A DNA stretch of 64,000 nt from Clostridium aminobutyricum. Its GTDB lineage: Bacteria > Bacillota > Clostridia > Peptostreptococcales > Anaerovoracaceae. Positions within the stretch are counted from its first letter, which is position 1. Each line of letters opens with the position of its first letter. The notes below the pieces were generated by a model that searched no databases, was not told the DNA's origin, and saw only the letters and a list, made by a program, of their open reading frames with translations. Location of the stretch: positions 185,999 to 249,998 of the forward strand of contig NZ_JAFJZZ010000004.1 in the NCBI RefSeq assembly GCF_017255415.1. Direction: 5' to 3'. The position numbers and the translations under genes are program-made. This document shows, piece by piece, positions 35,055 to 43,904 of this stretch.

Positions 35055-36257
35055 TTATACGCCCTCGTTTATCGTTATATAAATTTCACTCGGTGTTACC
35101 GAAGATTCCGATAAGGTTTGGTCACAGGACAGCTTAACCGGAACGGTACGAATCCCTGTCTCCAGATCCGTTAAATCAATGGACAAATGGATTTCATCCT
35201 CTGTCAAGTTTGTTATTACCGACTCTTTTCCGGATGCACTGACCTTCACGCTTTGCGTGTTTACCACCACAGAAAGTCCCTCAGCTAATCCTTCAAAACC
35301 TATCTTGCTGCTATCTATATCGAATTCTTTTACACTTATTCCTTTTATATTTATGCTTACGACCGGATGCTTCGAATCATCAGAAAGCATGATACCGCTT
35401 GGCAAATTTACTTTCACCGGAATATCTGCTGTGGATGAAATACTGCTGATGTCAATACTCGCTGCTGTCACACTCTGAATCTTACTTACCGTATCCTTTA
35501 ATCCTTTAATCTTTACTTTTTTAGGAATGTTCAAGCTGGTCACTTCAAATTTGTTACTTACTTGACCTGTCACCTCAAGGTTTAATGGCACTTCCTTCGT
35601 TTCAAAGACTGCTGCCGTGAGATATGCTTTCGAAGCGGATAATTTTACTCCGCTAACCAGATTTCCATTTTTATCGACTGCATGTAAATCTGTAGTCAAT
35701 ATATTCTTGTCCGTTTTGAGCTGGGTTACATCAATTGTAGTCGTCACTTCAGACACACTGGCTACTTTAGATTTGGCTCCCTTGACTTCCACTTCATCCG
35801 GGGATAAATCAAACGCCGTCGGCTCTGTGCCGCTCTCAATAGTGCCTGAGAATAGAACCGTAATCGGTTTATAGATGGAGACAAGACTCTCAATTGTTAT
35901 AGGAATCATACTGGTTCGGACATCCGATACGGATACCGAATCCGGCACTGTAACAGAAACCGGCACATTGTTTGTTCCGAGGTTATAACCCAAAACATTT
36001 GCAGTAGCCGATATGTCATTGGCTGCGATTTTTAAAACATCGGCTCGCTTTCCTTCAATGACCACATCTACATAATATTCTCCGTCCTCCGTCAATGCTA
36101 AACCTCTGTCAGTCAGTGTCTCCATGTTTAGCAGCTGCACCGGAACGTTTGGTATTTTCAACTTTGTTGTAGGATTTTCAACACTTACAACATAAATCCA
36201 AAGGAATACTGCCAATACCACAGACAATACCTTCACAAAAGTTTTATTCTGCAGCAT
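35055..36257 (-). CDS. cdaR: CdaA regulator (YbbR-domain protein)
   Basis: 400 residues: one N-terminal membrane helix (about 7-26) followed by repeated beta-rich YbbR domains outside the membrane (for example VENPTTKLKIPNVPVQLLN, DVVIEGKRADVL). Overlaps cdaA by 14 bases. CdaR binds and modulates CdaA. Confidence 0.93.
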   Translation of the reverse strand: MLQNKTFVKVLSVVLAVFLWIYVVSVENPTTKLKIPNVPVQLLNMETLTDRGLALTEDGEYYVDVVIEGKRADVLKIAANDISATANVLGYNLGTNNVPVSVTVPDSVSVSDVRTSMIPITIESLVSIYKPITVLFSGTIESGTEPTAFDLSPDEVEVKGAKSKVASVSEVTTTIDVTQLKTDKNILTTDLHAVDKNGNLVSGVKLSASKAYLTAAVFETKEVPLNLEVTGQVSNKFEVTSLNIPKKVKIKGLKDTVSKIQSVTAASIDISSISSTADIPVKVNLPSGIMLSDDSKHPVVSINIKGISVKEFDIDSSKIGFEGLAEGLSVVVNTQSVKVSASGKESVITNLTEDEIHLSIDLTDLETGIRTVPVKLSCDQTLSESSVTPSEIYITINEGV

Positions 36258-37104
36258 TTTTCTTTCTCCCCAATCTATTCAGTATTGCGGACAAGCCTTT
36301 TGCCGCAACGTTCTTCTCATTATCGTTGGTATTTAAAAACAAGTTAAGCAATGTTTTTTCCACTGTCTTAATATCCAAAAATCGAGACAGCTTTCCATCT
36401 ACAGCGATGGAGATAATACCCGTCTCCTCTGATACGATTAACGTAATGGCATCCGAATTTTCCGTAATACCGATGCCCGCTCTATGCCTTGTGCCTAACT
36501 CTTTTGATAAAGTCTTATTTTGAGTGAGCGGTAACACGCACCCTGCGGCAAAGATCTTATCCCCCCGAACAATGACTGCTCCATCGTGAAGAGGGGAGCC
36601 TTCATAAAAAAGATTTCCTAAGAGCTCTGCTGATATATCCGCATTTAGAATAGTTCCTGTCTCGGCGATATCGGTCAAGGAAGTCTCCCTTTCTAAGATA
36701 ATCAGCGCCCCCACTTTATTCGTTGAAAAGTTATCCACCGCTTTAATAAAAGAAGCGGTTATCGTCTTCGCCTTTTCTTTATCCAGCTGTCCGAAAGGGG
36801 CTTTTACCAATTTGCTTCTTCCTACATATTCCAGCCCTCTTCTAAGTTCCGGCTGAAATACGATCACCAGTGCAATAACACCTAACGTCATCGTTCCTTT
36901 CAAAATCCAGTTCATCGTGTATAAGTGAAATTGGTCAGACAAAAAAGTCGCCAGTACTAAAACAAGCAGACCTTTTACTAATTGCTCTGCTCTTGATTCT
37001 TTAATAAATCCTAATACTTTATAAATCACAAACGCGACGATAAATATATCAATTGCATCTGTAATGCCAAAGCCGGAAATAATGTTGCTTATGTAATTCT
37101 GCAT
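36244..37104 (-). CDS. cdaA: Diadenylate cyclase
   Basis: Makes c-di-AMP from two ATP. 286 residues: three N-terminal membrane helices, then the DAC domain with GSPLHDGAVIV (DGA) and LGTRHRAGIGITE (RHR). First gene of the operon with cdaR, glmM and glmS. c-di-AMP controls potassium and osmotic balance. Confidence 0.95.
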   Translation of the reverse strand: MQNYISNIISGFGITDAIDIFIVAFVIYKVLGFIKESRAEQLVKGLLVLVLATFLSDQFHLYTMNWILKGTMTLGVIALVIVFQPELRRGLEYVGRSKLVKAPFGQLDKEKAKTITASFIKAVDNFSTNKVGALIILERETSLTDIAETGTILNADISAELLGNLFYEGSPLHDGAVIVRGDKIFAAGCVLPLTQNKTLSKELGTRHRAGIGITENSDAITLIVSEETGIISIAVDGKLSRFLDIKTVEKTLLNLFLNTNDNEKNVAAKGLSAILNRLGRKKNAAE

Positions 37105-37240
37105 TCTTTTTCCCCTTTATTTTTTCCCCAATATCATCCCATCATTAATTGTAACCAAAATACACTGATTTTTCAATAGATATATAGCAAAAAAATCGTC
37201 TTTGCCAAGTCTTTGATTTGCGTTTATGCACTTTAATTTG

Positions 37241-37297
37241 TAGATTTTTTTGATACTTTGTCAATATCACAAAGAATATTTCCTATGAAATTAAAAA
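37241..37297 (-). repeat. Dispersed post-terminator repeat, copy A
   Basis: Minus strand: AGGAAATATTCTTTGTGATA, then TTGACAAAGTATC and an A run, TCTAC. It follows the hpf terminator and resembles copies at 55737, 55841 and 61429. It contains TTGACA with TACAAA 16 bases on, so it may also act as a promoter toward cdaA. Confidence 0.55.
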
Positions 37298-37319
37298 CAG
37301 CAGGATTTTCATCCTGCTG
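37293..37319 (-). terminator. Terminator of hpf
   Basis: CAGCAGGAT / ATCCTGCTG stem with a TTTTC-type loop; T5 on the minus strand. Confidence 0.8.
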
Positions 37320-37369
37320 CATTAATCTTATTTCCTTCTGTATATTATGTTTTTACACAACCGCCCTTT

Positions 37370-37897
37370 TTAGTAAACTGCCTCAATCAGGCCGTAATCA
37401 CCATTCTTTCTTTCATAAACAGCATTTACTGAATCTGTCTCAAGGTTTAAGAATATAAAGAAGTTATGTCCCAGTAATTCCATCTGCATGATGGCTTCTT
37501 CCACCGACATGGGTATGAGTTCCATCTTCTTTTTCTTTACTACGGCTATCTCTTCCGACTGATGGTCGAAATCTGGGATTTCCGCAAACATAAACTCCCT
37601 GTTATCCTTGTGCTTTTTCTGAAGCTTTGTCTTAAATCTAGACATTTGTGAGGATAACTTGTCAACAACCCGGTCAATCGCGTCGTAAGCCACATCCGCC
37701 GTTTCTTCTGCCCTGAAAATGGTTCCCTTCGCATTGATTGTGGCTTCTACTTTCTGCTTGCCTTTTACATTGGAAAGCACTACATTAGCCACAATGTCAC
37801 TGGAAAAATATTTTCCCAGCTTTTCCAGCTTCTTTTCGATGGTGTCCTTCAGATGGTCACTTGCATTTAAATTCCTGCTAGTAAATATAATCTTCAT
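37370..37897 (-). CDS. hpf: Long-form ribosome hibernation promoting factor
   Basis: 175 residues: N-terminal S30AE domain (MKIIFTSRNLNASDHLKDTI, VEATINAKG) and the C-terminal dimerisation domain (VKKKKMELIPMSVEEAIMQM, GHNFFIFLNLETDSVNAVYER). Drives 100S ribosome formation in stationary phase. AAGGAGG before ATG. The raiA RNA lies upstream. Confidence 0.95.
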   Translation of the reverse strand: MKIIFTSRNLNASDHLKDTIEKKLEKLGKYFSSDIVANVVLSNVKGKQKVEATINAKGTIFRAEETADVAYDAIDRVVDKLSSQMSRFKTKLQKKHKDNREFMFAEIPDFDHQSEEIAVVKKKKMELIPMSVEEAIMQMELLGHNFFIFLNLETDSVNAVYERKNGDYGLIEAVY

Positions 37898-38062
37898 ATA
37901 AACGACCTCCTTTGTATATTGAGTTGTTATTGTTATTATATCACCGTTTTCAGAAATTTTCTATAACTTTTAAAAATGATTTATGTCAATTTTTTTCAAT
38001 ATATTTTGATCAGATTTCAGCAGACCACAGAAAGTCAGCGCGGCGGTTTTTACGCAATAAAA

Positions 38063-38258
38063 AAATTAGGACAATAGGATTGCCTAGCTGACCTGGTCTT
38101 TGACCCCACACTCGCCTTTATCTGACTTTGTCAGAGGACTTACTTCTAAGCTACGCCATGATCACTGCCGCCTTGCGGATCAGCTTACGTGGATCCTTTC
38201 GCCCGTAACTGGCTTGGACTTTCAACCACAGACCTAGGCAATCCTATTATTCTAATTT
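38063..38258 (-). ncRNA. raiA: raiA motif RNA
   Basis: About 196 nt between comF and hpf. Closed by a long stem: AAATTAG with CTAATTT, then 15 perfect pairs between 38234-38248 and 38073-38087 (CTAGGCAATCCTATT), and a T run at the end. Multiple inner hairpins include GATCCGCAAGGC and TCTGACAAAGTCAGA. Position next to hpf/raiA is the known setting of the raiA RNA class, an abundant structured ncRNA of Firmicutes with unclear function. The rest of 37898-38062 shows only the hpf upstream region. Confidence 0.8.
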
Positions 38259-38271
38259 ATTCTATTTCTAT

Positions 38272-39027
38272 TTAATTAACACCTGCCGCTAAAGTCAGCA
38301 CAAACACGTTGTCCGCTCCGGCTTCCTTCAATGCTTTGCTGCATTCATCGGCAGTACTCCCCGTCGTATATACATCGTCTATTAACAATATACTTTTACC
38401 ATGAATATCATATAATACGCTCGCCGAATACGAATCGATCAGGTTTAGTTTTCGCTGATTTCTATCCAGTTTATTCATCGGCGCTTTATAATAATTCCTC
38501 TTCAGTACTTGACCATTATACGGCACGCAAAGCCCCTTGGCAACCTCTTTTGCCATAAGTTCCGCCGGATTATATCCCCGCTTTGCCTGTTTCTTTTTGT
38601 GCATCGGTACAGCAGTAACAAAATCGATTTTCAATTCCTCTAAAAGAATCCGGTCCAGCATAATTTTTCCGAGTTTACTGCCCATATAAGCGGCTCCGTT
38701 AAATTTAAATCGATGCAGGATTTCTTTTTCTTTCGTCCCATATTGCATACACGTAAATCCGCGTTCAAACCAGTGTACATTTTGTTGACAGTCATGGCAT
38801 AGCTCGTTTTTTCTTTCATTTTCCAATGCTTTTCCGCACTTACCGCACGTTCTTTCATTGGCCCAGCGAAGGTTCTGCAAACAGTCATCGCAGAGAGCGT
38901 AGATACGGCTGGGGTCAATCAAATTGCCGCAGCAAATGCAATAAATACTAGAGGGAAAAGCCAATTCTAAGCTTCGCTTCCCTACCTTAAAAAGAAGGTC
39001 TCTGAAATCCCTTTTATCAAGATGCAT
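38272..39027 (-). CDS. comF: ComF family phosphoribosyltransferase-like protein
   Basis: About 251 residues. Zinc-binding Cys clusters (CICCG, CDDC, CGKCGK, CHDC), then a PRTase domain with AKRGYNPAELMAKEVAKGL and ILLIDDVYTTGSTADEC. ComF takes part in natural-competence DNA uptake and recombination; in this window recD2 lies just upstream. I use ATG 39027 with GGAGAGGG upstream. Overlaps nothing, 28 bases after recD2. Confidence 0.87.
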   Translation of the reverse strand: MHLDKRDFRDLLFKVGKRSLELAFPSSIYCICCGNLIDPSRIYALCDDCLQNLRWANERTCGKCGKALENERKNELCHDCQQNVHWFERGFTCMQYGTKEKEILHRFKFNGAAYMGSKLGKIMLDRILLEELKIDFVTAVPMHKKKQAKRGYNPAELMAKEVAKGLCVPYNGQVLKRNYYKAPMNKLDRNQRKLNLIDSYSASVLYDIHGKSILLIDDVYTTGSTADECSKALKEAGADNVFVLTLAAGVN

Positions 39028-39055
39028 TGTTCCCTCTCCCCTTTCGGCTTGTCCT

Positions 39056-41269
39056 CTATAACACACTCTTCAATCTCGCTTTTAGCCCGGTATAGCGATC
39101 CGTAATCCGGTTATTCTCAATCATTCCCTGCATTTTGTTTTTAGATCCAACCAGCACGACAGCTTCCTTGCCTCTGGTAACAGCCGTATACAGCAAATTT
39201 CGTGTTGCTAAAATAGGCGGGAACCAAGAAATCGGCATAATGACAATAGGAAACTCACTTCCCTGACTTTTATGTACCGTTACGGCATACGCCAACTCCA
39301 ATTCGTCCAGCTGCGTCACATCATACGTGACATACTTGTTGTCGTCAAAAATAACGACCACCTCATTGAACTCCTTATCGATGTGGCTGATAAATCCAAC
39401 ATCTCCGTTAAAGATTCCTTGACCTTCGGTAAAGTCCTCTATTTTTTTCCACGTCATCTGATAGTTATTTTTAATCTGCATCACTTTATCGTTTACTCTG
39501 AAGATTTTGTCGCCAAATTTTTGCTCGGCAAGTTCCGGATCCGGTGGGTTTAAAACCATCTGCAGTTCTTTATTTAAATGGATGCTGCCAAGCAATCCTT
39601 TTCTGACAGGAGTCAACACTTGCATGTCCTTCAGCGGGTTACAGCCTGTAAAATAATTCGGCAACCTGCGTACGCACAGATCTTTTATGCTGTCCAGCAT
39701 TTCTCTTTCCCCATTTCTTTGCAGGAAAAAGAAGTCCTTATCTTTTTCATTGAAATCCGGTTCCTCGCCCCGGTTAATTTTATGCGCATTCACCACAATC
39801 AAGCTTTCCTTAGCTTGTCTGAAAATCTCCGTCAATTTCACCGAGTAGATGACTTCACTGTTAATGATATCTCGAAGCACATTTCCGGCCCCCACGGAAG
39901 GCAGCTGATCGGCATCTCCTACGAAAATCAACCGTGTACCGGGGGTCAGTGCGTTCATCAATCCGTTCATCAGCAAGATATCAATCATGGAGGCTTCATC
40001 TATGATGATGACATCATACTCAAGCGGGTTTTCTTCCGTCTTCCCGAAACGCATCGTATCCTCTTCCTCTGAATAGTAATACTCCAAAAGGCGATGGATG
40101 GTGGAGGCCATATAGCCCGATGTCTCTGTGATACGCTTTGCCGCACGTCCGGTAGGTGCTGCAATGGCTGTACTCAGTCCGCTGTTTTCCAAAACGGACA
40201 TGATTGCGTTTATAATCGTCGTTTTACCTGTACCTGGTCCTCCTGTAATAACAGAAATACCGTTCACCAAAGACGATTTGACAGCAAATTTTTGATTCTC
40301 AGAAAGTTCTATTCCTTTACTGGCTTCCGTCATCTGTATCAGACTGTCGATATCCGTATTAATCAATTTTAAAGGAGCCTGATTTAATGCCAGCAATTTT
40401 TTGCAAACATTTTGTTCGGCCATAAAGTACGGCATCAAAAACACAACGGATTGTCCTTCCAACGTTTCAATATGTACATCGCCATCAAAAGCCATATAAA
40501 CCAAAATATCGTACACATTTTCCGAAGACAGATCCAGCAATTCGCCTGCTTTCTCACATAATAATTTTTGAGGGGCAAACGTGTGCCCCTCTGAAATATA
40601 ATAATTTAAAGTGAAACGAATACCGCTTTTTATTCTCTCCTCATCATCTTTCGCCACACCCATCTTTTGTGCAATGGCGTCTGCCCGTTTAAATCCGATG
40701 CCAAAGAACTCGTTTACCAATTGATACGGATTATGAGAAACAATTTCCATCGCATCCACACCATACTCGTTATATAATCGAATGGCATAGTTGGACGGAA
40801 TGCCAAATTGTTGTAAAAACAACGAAACCTCTGATAATTCTTTTTTGCTCTTAAAAGCTTCTCCGATCATAAAAGCTTTCTTTTCTCCGATACCGTCAAT
40901 TTCTACAAGCCTCTCCGGCTGATTCTCGATGATACTCAGCGTATCGGTTCCAAACTGCCTGACGATGATTGCCGCCGTTTTTTTCCCGATTCCTTTTACT
41001 GCTCCCGACGCAAGAAATTCTTCAATTCCGCTTGCGGAAGTCGGCATCAATTCTTTCATTTCAGCCGCATCAAACTGCTCCCCGTAAGTGGGGTGAATCT
41101 TCCAGCTTCCGACCAACTCAAAACGTCTTCCTCGATCCGCAAAAGGGAAGCAGCCCGTCACCGTGAACAGTTCCTCTTCATTCTCCATCACCGCAATGGT
41201 ATAGCCGTTCTCCTTATTTCTAAAGATGATATCTTGAATTGTTGCAATTTTTACTTCCGTTGCTGCCAT
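39056..41269 (-). CDS. recD2: RecD2-family ATP-dependent DNA helicase
   Basis: 737 residues, 5'-3' SF1B helicase not bound to RecBC. N-terminal OB-like and helix-hairpin-helix region (IEEFLASGAVKGIGKKTA), Walker A VITGGPGTGKTTI, Walker B IIIDEASMID, VGDADQLPSVGAG and C-terminal VTVHKSQGSEF. GAAGG before ATG. Neighbour of comF and cca. Confidence 0.93.
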   Translation of the reverse strand: MAATEVKIATIQDIIFRNKENGYTIAVMENEEELFTVTGCFPFADRGRRFELVGSWKIHPTYGEQFDAAEMKELMPTSASGIEEFLASGAVKGIGKKTAAIIVRQFGTDTLSIIENQPERLVEIDGIGEKKAFMIGEAFKSKKELSEVSLFLQQFGIPSNYAIRLYNEYGVDAMEIVSHNPYQLVNEFFGIGFKRADAIAQKMGVAKDDEERIKSGIRFTLNYYISEGHTFAPQKLLCEKAGELLDLSSENVYDILVYMAFDGDVHIETLEGQSVVFLMPYFMAEQNVCKKLLALNQAPLKLINTDIDSLIQMTEASKGIELSENQKFAVKSSLVNGISVITGGPGTGKTTIINAIMSVLENSGLSTAIAAPTGRAAKRITETSGYMASTIHRLLEYYYSEEEDTMRFGKTEENPLEYDVIIIDEASMIDILLMNGLMNALTPGTRLIFVGDADQLPSVGAGNVLRDIINSEVIYSVKLTEIFRQAKESLIVVNAHKINRGEEPDFNEKDKDFFFLQRNGEREMLDSIKDLCVRRLPNYFTGCNPLKDMQVLTPVRKGLLGSIHLNKELQMVLNPPDPELAEQKFGDKIFRVNDKVMQIKNNYQMTWKKIEDFTEGQGIFNGDVGFISHIDKEFNEVVVIFDDNKYVTYDVTQLDELELAYAVTVHKSQGSEFPIVIMPISWFPPILATRNLLYTAVTRGKEAVVLVGSKNKMQGMIENNRITDRYTGLKARLKSVL

Positions 41270-41289
41270 TTCTTCCTTCCCTTTTTGAC

Positions 41290-42636
41290 CTATCGAATAA
41301 ATCGAATTTTTCTCATACTTGCTGCCAGCTTGTTCTTGCTGAACGTTCTCGCATAGGTCATCAAATCTTCCTTTGTATTCAAATTCGGCTTCATATGCAC
41401 TACGTCCAGCAACATATTCAGCAGCTTACCGATCGCTGCTCCCGATGCAATACCTTCTTTTAATAAATCGTCCCCGTTAATCGCCAAATCCTCCACAAAA
41501 ATTGGTTCCTGGAATTCCCGAATATTATCTAGAATAAATTTTCTTGAATGGATCCGGTTTACCGGCAGGTCATAGACGATTCGCTGTGCTTTTGAAAGGT
41601 TATCTAAAAATTCATACCGCTCCATGCCGTAATCGACTAAGAATTTTTTCATTTCATATTTATTGGTTATAAAATACAGCTTATCTACCAGATGCACCCC
41701 ATCTAACAAAGCATGCTCATCCTTCCCGCTGTATTTCAAATATTCAATCGCCGCCACAGAACGTTTCAGATCAAAACACTTATAGAATAGAGCCAGTCTG
41801 CGAAGGCGAACCTGCTTCGTCTTATCAATATTACAGATATACGTATCCAAATCCTCCAACTCCCGTTTGGAAACAGTGGAAGAAACCTCTTGGCCGGCAA
41901 TATAATCCATCAATCCGGTTTCTATAAGCAATTTCAGTCCTTTGCGGGTATGTTGACTGACAATAATCTTTTCAAACTGACTGCGTATGGATTCAACGGG
42001 AATTTCATCCAATAGAAAAGCCTTCGCTACAATAGCATCATACACCGATTGATGCAAGTCAAAATCAAGTTCTGCCGCAAAGCGAACAGCCCGCAGCATA
42101 CGAATCGGATTTTCTTCAAAACGAAGTATGGGATCACCGATTGCCTTGATCTGCTTTTCTTTCATATCCTGACGCCCCTGATTAGGGTCTGCCAAGGTTC
42201 TTTGGGGATTATAGGCGATTGCATTTATCGTAAAATCCCTGCGCGTTAAATCCTCTTCCAGACTTCCCGTAAACGTCACGTGATCCGGCTTCTTATAATC
42301 ACTATAAGGGCCTTCAATCCGAAACGTAGCGATGTCTACGATAAGTGCTTCCTCTAGTAAAGCACAATCTGCCGCCGGCCCTTCCCCGGAATGAGCCGGT
42401 AGTTCCTGCGCCTGCGGAAAAACCATTCGTATCACGCCGTACTCCTCGCTGAGCACTTGCGCTTCAGGAAATATCCGCTTCAGCTCATCGATTCGGGCTG
42501 AGGTCGCAATATCCCAATCTAAAGGTTTTAGTCCGATCAACGAATCACGTACACAACCGCCCACGACATAGGCCTCAAAACCTTTTTCCTCTAACAACTT
42601 TAAAGTTCCATTTACTTCCTTTGGTAATTTAATCAT
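41290..42636 (-). CDS. cca: CCA tRNA nucleotidyltransferase (class II)
   Basis: 448 residues. Head domain YVVGGCVRDSLIGLKPLDWDIAT with the catalytic DxD, RRDFTINAIAYNP, and RFEENPIRMLRAVRFAAEL; HD-like C-terminal region. Adds or repairs the tRNA 3' CCA. The tRNA-Ser in this window has CCA encoded, so it may serve repair or other tRNAs. GGGG before ATG. Confidence 0.93.
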   Translation of the reverse strand: MIKLPKEVNGTLKLLEEKGFEAYVVGGCVRDSLIGLKPLDWDIATSARIDELKRIFPEAQVLSEEYGVIRMVFPQAQELPAHSGEGPAADCALLEEALIVDIATFRIEGPYSDYKKPDHVTFTGSLEEDLTRRDFTINAIAYNPQRTLADPNQGRQDMKEKQIKAIGDPILRFEENPIRMLRAVRFAAELDFDLHQSVYDAIVAKAFLLDEIPVESIRSQFEKIIVSQHTRKGLKLLIETGLMDYIAGQEVSSTVSKRELEDLDTYICNIDKTKQVRLRRLALFYKCFDLKRSVAAIEYLKYSGKDEHALLDGVHLVDKLYFITNKYEMKKFLVDYGMERYEFLDNLSKAQRIVYDLPVNRIHSRKFILDNIREFQEPIFVEDLAINGDDLLKEGIASGAAIGKLLNMLLDVVHMKPNLNTKEDLMTYARTFSKNKLAASMRKIRFIR

Positions 42637-42672
42637 AAATAATTCCCCTATTATTTAAATCAAAATATATCT

Positions 42673-43644
42673 CTATTTGTCATCGCTTTGCATAGGTTTA
42701 TACAATTTTCGATTATCTAAAGTCCAAACTCGATCAGAAAATTCACCCGGTGTAGTTCCTCTCAATGCATCCTCCATATCGAACATTCTTGCATCAATGA
42801 TATCCAAATAATGCAGAATTTCCGCTTCCGGGAACATTGGCTTCTTCGGACTTCCGAATTCAGGCTCATAATGATGCGAAAGAATCATATGCTCCAGCAT
42901 GATTGCTTTTTCTTTTGGCATGCCGATCTCTTCAGCAAGCCGGTCAATAGTCTTGATCCCTTGAACTAAATGGCCCAGCATCTGTCCTTCAAAAGAATAA
43001 CCTTGAGCAATTCCCAGCTCATTGGATTCGATCTCATTCAGTTTTTCTATATCGTGAATGATGACACCTGCTGTCACCAAGTCCGCATTTAAATTCGTAT
43101 AAACCTCACACATCCGCTCTCCATTCATCAGCATTCTTTTTACATGGTAGAGCAACCCGGACAACTCCGCATGATGGTTTTTTTGGGCAGCCGGATAATA
43201 CATCAGCCTCTCTTTGTTATCGGTTAACAGCCGGATGCAAAGAGTCTTTAAATGTTCATCTGTGATGCTTTCAGCTTTACCCAAGATAAACGCATACATA
43301 TCTTCCCCGCGTTCCGGAGCGGCTTTTATCAAATCCATGAGCTCAATCGGATCCTTTTCCGCCTTCTTGCGGATTTTCATGACACGAAGCTGTTTCAGAC
43401 CGTTCCACTGGGTAACGGTGGCTTTAATCTTCACAATATCGCCTTCCGTGATTTCGTTAATCGCCGGCAGTTCACTATCTGCCACATCCCATTTTTTAGC
43501 GGTGACTTCTCCGGTAGAATCTCCAAGTAATAAATCTAAATATTGCTTTTTATTTGATCCCAGCTTGACAGCTATGGTTTTTATTATAAAAAAGTCTACA
43601 ACCTCTTCTTCCGGCTTAAAATCCGAAATGTAAAATCCTTTCAT
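42673..43644 (-). CDS. 3'-5' exoribonuclease YhaM-like (OB-fold plus HD domain)
   Basis: About 323 residues. N-terminal OB fold (KKQYLDLLLGDSTGEVTAKKW), C-terminal HD hydrolase with VIIHDIEKL, LGHLVQGI, MLEHMILSHHYEPEFGSPK and ILHYLDIIDARM. Matches YhaM/CBF1, a processive RNase also acting on DNA. Start ATG 43644 has AGGGA upstream; ATG 43665 lacks one. Confidence 0.88.
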   Translation of the reverse strand: MKGFYISDFKPEEEVVDFFIIKTIAVKLGSNKKQYLDLLLGDSTGEVTAKKWDVADSELPAINEITEGDIVKIKATVTQWNGLKQLRVMKIRKKAEKDPIELMDLIKAAPERGEDMYAFILGKAESITDEHLKTLCIRLLTDNKERLMYYPAAQKNHHAELSGLLYHVKRMLMNGERMCEVYTNLNADLVTAGVIIHDIEKLNEIESNELGIAQGYSFEGQMLGHLVQGIKTIDRLAEEIGMPKEKAIMLEHMILSHHYEPEFGSPKKPMFPEAEILHYLDIIDARMFDMEDALRGTTPGEFSDRVWTLDNRKLYKPMQSDDK

Positions 43645-43782
43645 TTCTACTTCCCTTCTCTTCATAAAGTATCTTATAATTATATACCAATTATTAGCTC
43701 ACATGCAAGAAATCTCAGCATCCATTTCTCTATTGTTTCCAACTTCTTGAAGTTGTTTAGTGTAATTTCAGCAATTTTATTA

Positions 43783-43853
43783 TATAATATAGATGTCTGC
43801 ATAAAGACGGAGACAGGCTTTCAAGACAAAGTGACTGCTTGCCGGTTTTATGC
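43783..43853 (+). promoter_or_regulatory. nadE promoter and structured 5' leader
   Basis: TATAAT at 43783-43788. Right after the expected start, GCATAAA (43799-43805) pairs with TTTATGC (43847-43853), CGG (43808-43810) with CCG (43842-43844) and CAGGC (43814-43818) with GCTTG (43837-43841), leaving an AGA bulge and a large loop. No known riboswitch recognised. Confidence 0.5.
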
Positions 43854-43904
43854 ACTTGAAAAATACCAAGTCAAAAACTTATTATTTTGAAAGGAAAATT
43901 CAGC

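Noticed and set aside
39578..40072. 164-codon plus-strand frame inside recD2
   Set aside because: It is antisense to a well conserved helicase and has no recognisable domain or ribosome binding site.
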